From positions 1-64,000 of the forward strand of contig CAVPRI010000002.1 in assembly GCA_963707835.1 (NCBI GenBank): a stretch of DNA of 64,000 bases, written 5' to 3'. Origin of the DNA: Bog-473 sp963707835. Its GTDB lineage: Bacteria; Actinomycetota; Acidimicrobiia; Acidimicrobiales; RAAP-2. The first letter of the stretch is position 1. The number at the start of each line of letters is the position of its first letter. Of the stretch, positions 24,882 through 33,557 are shown in pieces. The translations under genes and the position numbers were made by a program. The notes beneath the pieces were generated by a model, which was not told the DNA's origin, ran no database searches, and saw nothing but the letters and a program-made list of their open reading frames with translations.

Positions 24882-25790
24882 TTAGGAGTGCCGTCTGCAG
24901 GCCAGACACAAGCTCGGACCGCGCACCTCATCGTCGGTGTAGAGAGCGACGTCGATGATCTCGAAGCCGAAGTGTTCGATCGCTGCAGGTATTTCTTCAC
25001 GGCTCATCCATGACGTCCACGAGTTCAGACCGCCGCAGAATGAGGGGTCGCCTACGGATGGCCCGTATTCATGTCGGTGCAAGGTGTGCCTAAATCCGGA
25101 GGTCGTCTTCTCCTCGGCAGCCACAAATGTTGCGGCCTGGCTAGGGTGCCCGATCAGAAAGTCGGCATCATAGAATTGAGTCCACAAGAGAAGACGATCA
25201 CTGACCTTCGCAATCTTTTCTAAGAGCGCCACGGGGTCCTGTTGGTGATACAGCACGCCGATGGCGAGGCAGAGATCCCAGGATTTCCCTTCGGCAACGG
25301 CGTCATTGAGATAGGCGTTGAAGTCCCCGCACAAGTACCGGGCATGATCGATCTCAAGAAGCTCTTTGACAACCAGACAGCGTAGGAACGCCCGCGTGTT
25401 CGCCTCAACCGCGATGATTTCGCTTACTCCCAGCCGGTCAAGCATAAAGGTGTGGCCGCCTTCAAGAGGACCAAGCTCCAACACCCGCATCCCCTCGACT
25501 CCACCGAACGATTGCACTCCCCACACAATTCGCCCATCCTCGAAGAGTGCTGCACCTCCACCCGTGAGATCTTCAAATGGAGCCGGTAGGCGAGAACTCC
25601 ACTGGCCCGAAAAGAGATTGACCGCATTCTCGGGTCGGGGACTCGTTCGACAGTAGATATCGGTCTCTGGCGGTCCCGGGTTGCTTGGTGGTCCGCTCAG
25701 CCACTTCTCAACTCGGTGCAACTGCTTGAGCATTCTGACGGCCCTGGCTCGCCAGGCATTGTGATTCGATCCATTGTCCACAGTCACCAT
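24882..25790 (-). CDS. Class I SAM-dependent methyltransferase
   Basis: I prefer the ATG at 25790 (MVTVDNGSNHNAWRARAVRM); a longer form from 25832 would read through the dispersed repeat element. The roughly 300-residue protein has a methyltransferase core in the middle: GMRVLELGPLEGGHTFMLDR (motif I, E-L-G-P-L-E-G-G), VSEIIAVEANTRAFLRCLVV (acidic ribose-binding end), ARYLCGDFNAYLNDAV and WDLCLAIGVLYHQQDPVALL (post-motif with Y-H). The last resembles the CmoB/DUF1698 group that acts on nucleotides or glycans. The substrate is unknown. The gene is GC-poorer than the core genes and stands alone, a typical island cargo gene. Confidence 0.85.
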   Translation of the reverse strand: MVTVDNGSNHNAWRARAVRMLKQLHRVEKWLSGPPSNPGPPETDIYCRTSPRPENAVNLFSGQWSSRLPAPFEDLTGGGAALFEDGRIVWGVQSFGGVEGMRVLELGPLEGGHTFMLDRLGVSEIIAVEANTRAFLRCLVVKELLEIDHARYLCGDFNAYLNDAVAEGKSWDLCLAIGVLYHQQDPVALLEKIAKVSDRLLLWTQFYDADFLIGHPSQAATFVAAEEKTTSGFRHTLHRHEYGPSVGDPSFCGGLNSWTSWMSREEIPAAIEHFGFEIIDVALYTDDEVRGPSLCLACRRHS

Positions 25791-25805
25791 CTTGACTGCC
25801 ACGGG

Positions 25806-25851
25806 TGCCCCATTCGTGCCGCAGGGTGGCATCCCGAGCCGGCGGACGGGG
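25806..25851. repeat. Dispersed 46-bp element, copy 2
   Basis: Second copy of the element at 14080-14125 (37 of 46 identical, same orientation). Here TGCC pairs with GGCA across the loop where copy 1 has TGCCCCA/TGGGGC, hinting that the hairpin is preserved. It lies just upstream of the methyltransferase gene. Confidence 0.5.
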
Positions 25852-25980
25852 GCAGGGGGCTAACGAGATTACGAGTCGACCATCGCATCTGAACAAGTCG
25901 ACATCCGCAACCAAGTGAGAGGTATGGTCCCAAGTGGTCAGGTCCGACCGCGATTTGGCCTTACTGTCCAAAGGAGCCCA

Positions 25981-26673
25981 ATGTCGCTAGATGCGGATAG
26001 TCCCTCGCAGGAATCTGGCCGGTGGTCGAAGATCGCACCCTTATTCGGACTCTTGTTCGTCGCGTTCGTCGTGGGCAGCGTCTTTGCCGCTCCCAATACC
26101 CCGGCCACCAATGCCTCACCCGCCTCGATCCTCCACTACTACCGGACTCACAAGAACCAAGTCGGGATATCGGCGCTCCTGATCCCACCTGCGGTCGTAT
26201 TCGGTCTCATCTGGTTCAGCTACCTCCGCAGCTGGCTCCAGCGCCGTGACGTTGACCAGCGGTGGGGCATCATCACCTTTGCCGGAGGCGTCCTCTTCGC
26301 GGTGACCGGTGGCGTTGTGGGTGGGGTGCTGATCGCCCTGAACGACGCTCCCGACCACCTGACCGCCTCCAGCGCCCAGACACTGAACTTCCTCCAGTCC
26401 GATATACCCTCGATGTTGGCGTCCATGGCCTTCGGCGTGATGGCCATCGCGGCTGGTGTTGCCATCGTGAAGAGCGCTCTGCTGCCGACCTGGCTGGGCT
26501 GGGTGAGCCTCGTGCTCGGCATCCTTGGTGTAGTCCCCATCGGCGATTTCTTTGCACTACCCGCCATCGGCGTGTGGACGCTCATCCTCGTCGGCGTGAT
26601 CTGGTTCCGCACCGACCCAGACGGGAAGTTGGCATCCGTGAGAGCGAACGACACCACCCTCATCGAGGTGTGA
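25981..26673 (+). CDS. Hypothetical multi-pass membrane protein
   Basis: ATG at 25981 follows AAAGGAG by six bases. The 230-residue protein has six predicted helices: IAPLFGLLFVAFVVGSVFAA, GISALLIPPAVVFGLIWFSY, FAGGVLFAVTGGVVGGVLIA, a helix around MLASMAFGVMAIAAGVAIVK, LPTWLGWVSLVLGILGVVPI and PAIGVWTLILVGVIWF. Between helices 1 and 2 the ASPASILHYYRTHKNQVG loop resembles the extracytoplasmic loop of actinobacterial DUF4386-like proteins, but I cannot make a firm family call. Helix 5 (L-P-x-W-L-G-W) is also typical of that group. No partner is evident; the gene precedes the putative right att repeat. Confidence 0.7.
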   Translation: MSLDADSPSQESGRWSKIAPLFGLLFVAFVVGSVFAAPNTPATNASPASILHYYRTHKNQVGISALLIPPAVVFGLIWFSYLRSWLQRRDVDQRWGIITFAGGVLFAVTGGVVGGVLIALNDAPDHLTASSAQTLNFLQSDIPSMLASMAFGVMAIAAGVAIVKSALLPTWLGWVSLVLGILGVVPIGDFFALPAIGVWTLILVGVIWFRTDPDGKLASVRANDTTLIEV

Positions 26674-26835
26674 TCCAATAGCGGCTTCAACCGGGCTGTC
26701 CCCATGGTGCCTGACGGGGCGCAGGGAGTCTGGGGGTCCGAGGCGGAGCCTGGCTTCGTTCGCTGCCGGGGCGGCCCCCGCGGTACACAGCCGCCCGCCT
26801 GGATTCGCCTGAACCGCTTTGCCCCTGAATCTCGG

Positions 26836-26873
26836 ATCCCGAGGTGCCGGCATCGAGACCCGGGTAGCCAACC
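26836..26873 (+). repeat. Putative attR: tRNA-Lys 3'-end remnant, direct repeat copy 2
   Basis: ATCCCGAGGTGCCGGCATCG and the following 18 bases match the 3' end of tRNA-Lys (5588-5625) at 33 of 38 positions, including the unusual ATCGAGA T-loop. No 5' tRNA half precedes it, so it is not a tRNA gene. With copy 1 it would bound a segment of about 21 kb. Confidence 0.5.
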
Positions 26874-26966
26874 GGAAATCACAAATGGAGCCCAACTCGC
26901 CGTCCCCTCCGGACCCAGCCGGAGTCGCTATCGGGGAGGTGGCGAGGAGGTAGCCGTTTCCGACCC

Positions 26967-29717
26967 ATGGCCCTAGTGCCGGCGGGAGCGAACAACAAAG
27001 CTGACGTGATGGCCTTGGCCACTCGCCCTCCACCAAACGAGCTGGATCTCGTCGCAGCCGCCGCTCTCTCGCCCGACGAGGTCCTCTCCGTCCTCGGTAG
27101 TCGACCTGAAGGGCTCACATCCGACGAGGTCGAGGAGCGATTTCGTCGGTTTGGGTCAAACGCGCTCGCGGTGCATCGGGTTCGGGCAATGACGGTCCTT
27201 TTTCGCCAGATTCGCAATCCGATCCTGGTACTTCTCCTTGGGGCGGCGCTCGTGTCGGGGCTCACCGGCGGTGGCACCAACGCCGTCATCATCGCTGTGA
27301 TCGTCCTCCTCAGCGTCGGCCTCGGCTTCTTCAATGAGTACAAGGCAGCGATAGCCATGGAGTCTCTCCGGGCCCAGATTCGGCAAGAGGCCGAGGTTCG
27401 CCGGAATGGCCAGACGTGTCGGGTACCGGTGACAGAACTCGTGCCGGGTGACGTGGTGGCGCTCCGTATCGGGGTCCTTGTACCGGCCGACCTGCGCTTG
27501 CTCGACGTCGACCAGTGCGAGTGCGACGAAGGCATCCTGACCGGGGAGTCGATGCCGGTGGTCAAATCCGTGCCGGCCGTCACCGGACGCCTGCCGCAGG
27601 ACCAACCGGGCTGTGCCTTCATGGGAAGCATTGTTCACGAGGGGTCGGCACTTGGTGTGGTGGTCCAGACGGGTGCTCGCACCGCCTTCGGGCAAATCGC
27701 GGCCGGCTTGTCCGAACGTCAAGGTCAGACGGCCTTCGAGGCGGGCCTGTCGCGGTTCTCACGGTTCCTGTTCGGAGTTGCAGCGGTACTCACTGCATTC
27801 ATTTTCATCATCAACGTGGCGCTGTCGCGACCGCTCATAGAGGCGCTGCTCTTCTCCCTGGCGATAGCCGTCGGCATCGCGCCCGAGATGATGCCGGCCA
27901 TTGTGACGGTCAGCCTCTCGTCGGGATCGAAGGCCCTCGCGGCAAAAAGGGTTCTCGTGAAGCGGCTGGTGGCCATCGAAGACCTCGGCAACATCGAGAT
28001 CCTCTTCACCGACAAGACGGGCACCCTAACCGAGGGCCTGATCACGTACGAACGGGGCATCGATCCTGCAGGCCGGGAGAGCGAAGGACCCCTGCTACTC
28101 GGGCTCGTCTGCAACGAGGCAGCGGTGACGGAACATGGTCCGGTTGGAGGCAACGCACTGGACCAGGCTCTGTGGTCTGCTCCTGGAGCCGCTCCGGGAG
28201 AGGGGCTCGCCGCCGAGGCCTCCCGGTACATTCGAAAGGGCGCCCTGCCATTCGACCACGATCGGCAGTTGGCTTCGGTGCTGGTCGATGGACCAGATGG
28301 GAACGCGCTCGTGATCACCAAAGGTGCACCGGAGGTGGTCCTGGACCGGTGTCTCAGCGTCCACGACAGTGCCCGGTCGGCCCTGGAGGCGCTGTTCTCC
28401 GGAGGGGCTCGGGTGGTGGCGATCGCCAGTCGTCCGGCCGAGGGCATGAGTGCGCTCACGGCAGCTGACGAACAGGGACTGGAGTTGGCGGGCTTCTTGA
28501 CGTTCGCCGATAGGCCGAAGGTCGATGCCGGCGCTTCCATCGCACAACTCGAGCGACTCGGGGTGGACGTCAAGATCATCACCGGGGACAATGGTCTCGT
28601 CGCCGCCAAGGTGTGTTCTGAAATCGGGTTCGACTGCACCGGAGTGTTGAGCGGCGAGGACGTCGAGTCACTCAGTGACGACCAGCTCGAGACGGCGATT
28701 CTGACCACGACGGTCTTCGCCCGCATCGGTCCCGACCAGAAGTCCCGGATCATCAAAGTGGCTCGTCGCACCGGAAAGGACGTGGCGTTTCTCGGCGACG
28801 GGGTCAATGACGCGGTGGCCTTGCATCATGCCGATGTCGGAATTTCTGTGGACTCGGGAACCGATGTCGCCAAGGACGCCGCTGACGTCGTGCTGCTCGA
28901 CAAGGACCTCAGCGTGCTGGCCGAGGGCGTCATGGAGGGCCGCCGCATCTTCAACAACACCATGAAGTACGTCCTCATGGCCACCTCCTCGAATTTCGGC
29001 AACATGTTCAGTGCGGCAGGCGCCTCCGTCTTCCTTTCGTTCCTCCCGATGCTGCCCTCGCAGATCCTCCTCAACAACTTGCTGTACAACACCGGTCAGC
29101 TCGTGATACCGACCGACCGGGTCGACCCTGAGGCATTGGCTCGCCCGGCGGCGTGGGATATGAAGTTCATCCGTGGTTTCATGTCCGTATTCGGTCCCGT
29201 AAGCTCCATCTTCGACTTCTTGACCTTTTGGGTAATGCTCTCAGTGCTCCACGCCGGTCACGTCGAGTTCAGAACGGGCTGGTTTGTCGAGTCCATCGCC
29301 ACGCAGACTCTCGTGATCTATGTCATCCGAACGAGGCGGGTTCCGTTCTTCAAGAGCCGTCCCAGCTGGCCGATGCTCGTCGTGCCGACTGGCGCGGCAC
29401 TAGTCGGAGCCGTACTGCCCTACACGGGGCTGGCCCATGTCTTGGGGTTCACACCGCTCCCGACGGCTTTCTTCCTGTTGCTGTTCACAATGGTCGTGGT
29501 CTACCTACTGCTCGTCGAGCTGGCGAAGACTCGCTTCTACCGGACCCCCCACGCGGGAACTCCCCGCATTGCTTCTACCCACGCCGAGCGACTGGAACGG
29601 CGGATCCGACGCCGGTTCTCGCGGTTCGTGCACTTTGTCAACCCGGAAGTGCCGCCCCGGGAGGAGTCAAATGAGGGCGCATCCCGACACTCGGCGTCGA
29701 GTAGCACACAGAGGTGA
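26967..29717 (+). CDS. MgtA-like (P-IIIB) magnesium/cation-transporting P-type ATPase
   Basis: A 916-residue ATPase with all P-type landmarks. These are the N-terminal cation ATPase domain (LTSDEVEERFRRFGSNALAV), the actuator loop GILTGESMPVVKS, TM4 GIAPEMMPAIVTVSLSSGSK, phosphorylation loop ILFTDKTGTLTEG (Asp), nucleotide-binding KGAPEVVLDR, and hinge VAFLGDGVNDAVALHHADVG. The P-E-M-M-P in TM4 and the C-terminal segment SSNFGNMFSAAGASVFLSFL followed by LPSQILLNNLLYN are characteristic of MgtA/MgtB rather than calcium pumps. It would import magnesium at the cytoplasmic membrane. The C-terminal cytoplasmic tail (LERRIRRRFSRFVHFVNPEV) is an extra. I see no M-box-like leader or regulator nearby. 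It lies just outside the putative island. Confidence 0.88.
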   Translation: MALVPAGANNKADVMALATRPPPNELDLVAAAALSPDEVLSVLGSRPEGLTSDEVEERFRRFGSNALAVHRVRAMTVLFRQIRNPILVLLLGAALVSGLTGGGTNAVIIAVIVLLSVGLGFFNEYKAAIAMESLRAQIRQEAEVRRNGQTCRVPVTELVPGDVVALRIGVLVPADLRLLDVDQCECDEGILTGESMPVVKSVPAVTGRLPQDQPGCAFMGSIVHEGSALGVVVQTGARTAFGQIAAGLSERQGQTAFEAGLSRFSRFLFGVAAVLTAFIFIINVALSRPLIEALLFSLAIAVGIAPEMMPAIVTVSLSSGSKALAAKRVLVKRLVAIEDLGNIEILFTDKTGTLTEGLITYERGIDPAGRESEGPLLLGLVCNEAAVTEHGPVGGNALDQALWSAPGAAPGEGLAAEASRYIRKGALPFDHDRQLASVLVDGPDGNALVITKGAPEVVLDRCLSVHDSARSALEALFSGGARVVAIASRPAEGMSALTAADEQGLELAGFLTFADRPKVDAGASIAQLERLGVDVKIITGDNGLVAAKVCSEIGFDCTGVLSGEDVESLSDDQLETAILTTTVFARIGPDQKSRIIKVARRTGKDVAFLGDGVNDAVALHHADVGISVDSGTDVAKDAADVVLLDKDLSVLAEGVMEGRRIFNNTMKYVLMATSSNFGNMFSAAGASVFLSFLPMLPSQILLNNLLYNTGQLVIPTDRVDPEALARPAAWDMKFIRGFMSVFGPVSSIFDFLTFWVMLSVLHAGHVEFRTGWFVESIATQTLVIYVIRTRRVPFFKSRPSWPMLVVPTGAALVGAVLPYTGLAHVLGFTPLPTAFFLLLFTMVVVYLLLVELAKTRFYRTPHAGTPRIASTHAERLERRIRRRFSRFVHFVNPEVPPREESNEGASRHSASSSTQR

Positions 29718-29835
29718 TGCGCCGGTAACCGAACGGCCTTCTGGAGAAGGTTTCGTCATGGAGTGCGCAGCTCACATCACCAGGCCCTGTTCGAGCTGGG
29801 ATAATTGTTACGCACGCAATGATCTAGGAGCAAAC

Positions 29836-31324
29836 ATGCAGGAGCACACTCGGTCGTCTGCCATTCGAGCCACACTTGGACACCCGGTCATCGACGGGGA
29901 CGGGCACATCGTCGAGATGATCCCGGTGTTCGCCGACTTCATCCGCGACCACGGCCGTGGTGACATCGTCGACCGCGCAGTGATCTTCAACATGGAGCGC
30001 CGTTCGGCTGAGCAGGAACGAGCGATGGCGATCGCCTTGCGTCGTGCCGCGGGGCTCGTGCCCGCCACCTGGACCATCCCAACGGACGCGGAGTACTTCG
30101 CCACTGTCACCACGCCGTCTCGGTACTACGAGCGTCTGGGCGAAGCCGGTATTGACTTCGCCGTGCTCTACCCGACGTTCGGCCTTCCGCTTCTGCAGAT
30201 CGATGACCCCGACCACCGAGTGACTGTTTGTCGACTGTTCAACGAGTATCTGGCGGAGGAGTACCGTCCGTTTTCCGACCGGTTCACGGTTGCGGCAGCA
30301 GTGCCGATGCACTCCCCGGAAGAGGGGGTGGCAGGGCTCGAACATGCAAAGGGTCTTGGCGCCAAGGTGGCGCTGGTCCCGAGCTGGGTGCGCCGGCCCC
30401 GCCGGCGACGAGTTCCTCGCCGACGAGCTCGAACGAATCCGGCCTTCGGGATTCGGCTACCGCGGATGGCTCGACACCTTCGGGCTCGACAGCGCTTACG
30501 ACTACGACCCGGTGTGGGCCAAAGCGATCGAGCTCGGGATGCCCCTGGCCGTGCACTCCCCGGGCATGGGATTCGACGACCGCCAGTCGGCGACCAACTT
30601 CACATTCAATGGCGTCGGACACTTCGCGGCGGCTGGCGTTGCCTTCGCCAAGTCGCTGTTTCTGGGAGGAGTCACCCGCCGGTTCCCCGAACCTGCGTGT
30701 CGCGGTCCTCGAAGGCGGCGTGGCCTCGGGCGTCGAGACCTATGTGCGTCTGGTCGGATTCTGGCAGAAGAGAGGTGCCCTTGGGCTGGACCTCCTTGAC
30801 CCGGCCAACCTCGACGAGACCCTGTTGGCCGCTCTCTACGCCGAGCGTGACCCACGACTCACGAAGTATCCGGCACGTGCGCTCGCCGCCATGGTGAGCA
30901 ACTCGTCGGAGCGCTATGACGATTTTGCCGGTGGCGGGAATCACGTCCGATCGCCGACATCCGCGATCAGTGGTGTAGGACCTTCACATGGGGATGCGAA
31001 GCCGACGACCCGCTCGTCGGGCTCGCCTTCGACTCCCGCCTGACCCCGCTCGGCGCGCGGCTCCCAGCGATCATGGGCTCCGACATCGGGCATTGGGACG
31101 TCCCAGTGTTCGACTCACCCCTCGCCGAAGCCTACGAGCTTGTCGAGCACGGGATCCTGGGTTACGAGGAGCTGCGCGATTTCCTTTTCACCAACTCGGT
31201 TCGGCTCTACGCGTCGCTCAACCCCGAGTTCTTCCGCGGTACGGCCGTCGAGCACGAAGCGGCCCAGGCGCTGGGGCGCCCCACGAAGGGTCCAGGGGGT
31301 TCACAAGCCCAGAAAGGGGCCTGA
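29836..31324 (+). CDS. Amidohydrolase (Amidohydro_2-like) with several apparent frameshifts
   Basis: ATG at 29836 follows TAGGAG. The first 190 residues are clean: HPVIDGDGHIVEMIPVFADF (D-x-H metal motif), AGIDFAVLYPTFGLPLLQID and FTVAAAVPMHSPEEGVAGLE. The frame then shifts near 30385 into GWLDTFGLDSAYDYDPVWAK and AIELGMPLAVHSPGMGFDDR (metal His), again near 30690 into LRVAVLEGGVASGVETYVRL, and again near 30950. The last shift leads into LPAIMGSDIGHWDVPVFDSP (catalytic Asp) and VEHGILGYEELRDFLFTNSV. All catalytic blocks exist in order, so either the gene is recently inactivated or the sequence contains errors. It is a distant paralogue of the enzyme at 18644. Confidence 0.75.
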
Positions 31325-31532
31325 ACCTGGACCAGGTCTGCGCGGACGAGGGGGCTGAGACCCTATTGACGTGAACCCGTCATTCGGAGACGGTGACGGC
31401 CGGTGGACGGTTCGCCCCCGACGCCGCCGTGGTCCTGTTCGGCGAGCTGGAGATGGCTGCCGATGGTGTGGGGGCCGAGGTGGCACTTGGGATCGACGGC
31501 GTTCTCGACAGCCATGGCATGTTTGGCGAAGT

Positions 31533-32747
31533 TCAGACCCGGACCGGCAGAGCGTCCCAGCCGCGGGTGTCGATCCCAAGCGTGAGCTCGGCATGATCGA
31601 GGTCGCATGTCCAGTCGGGGAACCGCCTGAGAGCCTCCTCGAGCACGATGCGCCCCTCGAGACGCGCCAGGTTGGCTCCCAGGCACAGGTGCGCCCCAAA
31701 CCCGAAGCTCAGGATCTTGGCGATCTTGCGGTGGATGTCGAACGTCTCGGGGTCCTCGAAGCGCCGCTCGTCGTGGTTGGCCGAAGCAGGCAGGACGACC
31801 ATGATGCTGCCGACCGGGACCGTCTGGCCGTGGAACTCGACGTCCTTGGTGACGTAGCGCCCGAAGTGGTACGGGGGCGGCTCCATCCGGAGGATCTCCT
31901 CGATCGCGTTGGGGATCAGCGATGGATCGGCCACGAGCTGGTGCCGCTGATCCGGGTGTTCGCCGAGCAACTTGCCCGTCCATCCGATCAGTCGGCTCGT
32001 GGTGTCCGTTCCCGCGCTCGCGATCAGGTTCAGATAGGTGAGGATCTCACTGCGTGTGAGCCTCCGAGTCGCGCCGCTCTCGTCCTCGAACTCAGTGGTC
32101 AGCATCTGGGTCATCAGGTCGTCGGAGGGATGGTTGGACCGATAGTCGAGATACGAACCGAACAGACCCTCCGACACGCCCAACGCCCCCTCGAAGGGAG
32201 CTGAGGTCTGGTTGTAGGTCTCGTCGTTGAGCTGCTCATGGAAATGATCCCGAATGGTCTCCTGGTCACTCTCTGGAATTCCGACGAGCATCCCGATCAC
32301 CCGCATGGGAACCTGTGCCGCCACATCCTGCGCCCAGTCGAAGCTGCTCGAACCGACGAGGGCGTCGAGCACCCGGCCGCAGTACGCCCTGATCTCGGGC
32401 TCGATCATGCTGACGCGCCTCGGGGTGAACACCCGCGAGACCAAGGCGCGGTGCATGGTGTGCAGAGGTGCGTCTTCGCAGATGAACAGCCCCTTCGGGA
32501 TCTGGACCTGCCCGCTGATCACGTAGGGCATGATGTTGTAAACCATGCCCTTGGACGAGATGAACGTCTCCCGGTCGAGCATGACTCGCTCGGCATCCTC
32601 AAACCGGCTGACGGCGTAAAAATCGAGCTTCTCGTTGTAGTACAACGGCGCCTCGTCTCGCAGCCGCCGGAAGACCGGGTACGGATCGGCGTAGATGTCC
32701 CGGTCGTACATGTCGAAGAAGACATCTGAGGCGGTCGTCGTCGTCAC
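31533..32747 (-). CDS. Cytochrome P450
   Basis: I start at the GTG at 32747 (VTTTTASDVFFDMYDRDIYA); the frame stays open much further upstream but that part is antisense to the TetR gene. The 404-residue soluble P450 shows the I-helix ASAGTDTTSRLIG (acid-alcohol pair), the E-x-x-R motif in AIEEILRMEPPPYHFGRYV, the meander, and the haem loop LSFGFGAHLCLGANLAR with the cysteine ligand. Bacterial class I P450s take electrons from ferredoxin; no redox partner gene is in the window. A TetR gene is divergent with a shared palindromic spacer, so expression is probably inducible. The enzyme family number cannot be set by eye. Confidence 0.9.
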   Translation of the reverse strand: MTTTTASDVFFDMYDRDIYADPYPVFRRLRDEAPLYYNEKLDFYAVSRFEDAERVMLDRETFISSKGMVYNIMPYVISGQVQIPKGLFICEDAPLHTMHRALVSRVFTPRRVSMIEPEIRAYCGRVLDALVGSSSFDWAQDVAAQVPMRVIGMLVGIPESDQETIRDHFHEQLNDETYNQTSAPFEGALGVSEGLFGSYLDYRSNHPSDDLMTQMLTTEFEDESGATRRLTRSEILTYLNLIASAGTDTTSRLIGWTGKLLGEHPDQRHQLVADPSLIPNAIEEILRMEPPPYHFGRYVTKDVEFHGQTVPVGSIMVVLPASANHDERRFEDPETFDIHRKIAKILSFGFGAHLCLGANLARLEGRIVLEEALRRFPDWTCDLDHAELTLGIDTRGWDALPVRV

Positions 32748-32820
32748 TGTGTCATCCCCCAAAGAGGTCCATGACCGGCAGAACCGCTCCCGTGCAGCGA
32801 CGCGCTGGTCCCTTATGGTC

Positions 32821-32848
32821 GACAGGTCCCAAGTGGGAAGCCACTGTC
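32821..32848. promoter_or_regulatory. Nested inverted repeat between P450 and TetR genes, candidate operator
   Basis: TCCCA-AG-TGGGA (32827-32838) is a perfect palindrome nested inside an outer GACAG (32821-32825) and CTGTC (32844-32848) pair. It lies midway in the divergent spacer, where an autoregulating TetR would bind and control both genes. Confidence 0.5.
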
Positions 32849-32876
32849 TTTTGTCATTGAGTACGCTACCGGGGCG

Positions 32877-33512
32877 ATGGCACTGACACAAGTGGCGTTC
32901 GTCCGTCCAACGCTCGACCGCGACGAGCCCCTCCGAGCGCGGAAGAAGGTGAAGGCCCGTCGGGCCATGGAGGACGTCGCGCTCGAGCTCTTCGCCCAAC
33001 AGGGATTCGAGGCGACCACCGTCGAGCAGATCGCAGCTCGCGCCGAAGTCTCGACAACCACCTTCTGTCGCTACTTCCGTACGAAGGCCGACGTCATATT
33101 GGGCGATCACAATCGGCAACTTCCGGCGCTCCGGGAGGCGGTTCTCGCCCGGCCGACCGAGGAGAACGACCTCGCGGCGGTCCGCCATGCCCTCCAGGAG
33201 GCGTGGATCCAGGTGATCGACCCGAGAAGGACCGCGCTCAATCAGCGGGCCATCGCTCAGTCCTACGTGCTGCGTGGCGTGAGCTACGACATCGGCAATG
33301 CCTGGATCGTCGACATCGCCGAAGCGTTGGCCCAACGTCGGGGGCTTGCCGGAGCCGACGACCGGTGCTCCTATGCCGCCAGGGTCGGTCTCGGCGTGTT
33401 CGGCGCGGTCGTCGAGGAATGGGTCGCCACCGGCTGTTCGTTGAACCTGCGCGAGGAGGTCGATCGTGGCTTCGACCTCATGGAGCTGCTCTGTCGCGCC
33501 TGGTCATCGTGA
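32877..33512 (+). CDS. TetR family transcriptional regulator
   Basis: ATG at 32877, divergent from the P450 gene. In the 211-residue protein the DNA-binding domain spans about residues 20-70: RKKVKARRAMEDVALELFAQ, QGFEATTVEQIAARAEVSTT and TFCRYFRTKADVILGDHN, the standard TetR helix-turn-helix. A C-terminal ligand domain follows (AAVRHALQEAWIQVIDPRRT, YAARVGLGVFGAVVEEWVAT), which resembles the TetR_C group with a W-V/A-x-G end. The ligand is unknown; a P450 substrate is the natural guess. The nested palindrome at 32821-32848 is the likely operator. The CoA-transferase gene downstream on the same strand may belong to the same regulon. Confidence 0.9.
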   Translation: MALTQVAFVRPTLDRDEPLRARKKVKARRAMEDVALELFAQQGFEATTVEQIAARAEVSTTTFCRYFRTKADVILGDHNRQLPALREAVLARPTEENDLAAVRHALQEAWIQVIDPRRTALNQRAIAQSYVLRGVSYDIGNAWIVDIAEALAQRRGLAGADDRCSYAARVGLGVFGAVVEEWVATGCSLNLREEVDRGFDLMELLCRAWSS

Positions 33513-33557
33513 CGCCGGCACGTCTGGTGGACGAGCGAGTACAAGGGTGTTTATGAC

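Noticed and set aside
26790..26873. A second tRNA gene
   Set aside because: Only a 3' half is recognisable, the T-stem has a mismatch and no matching 5' acceptor strand precedes it; it is better explained as an att remnant.
32748..33335. N-terminal extension of the P450 frame by about 196 residues
   Set aside because: It is antisense to the well-supported TetR gene, not P450-like, and would cross the divergent promoter region.
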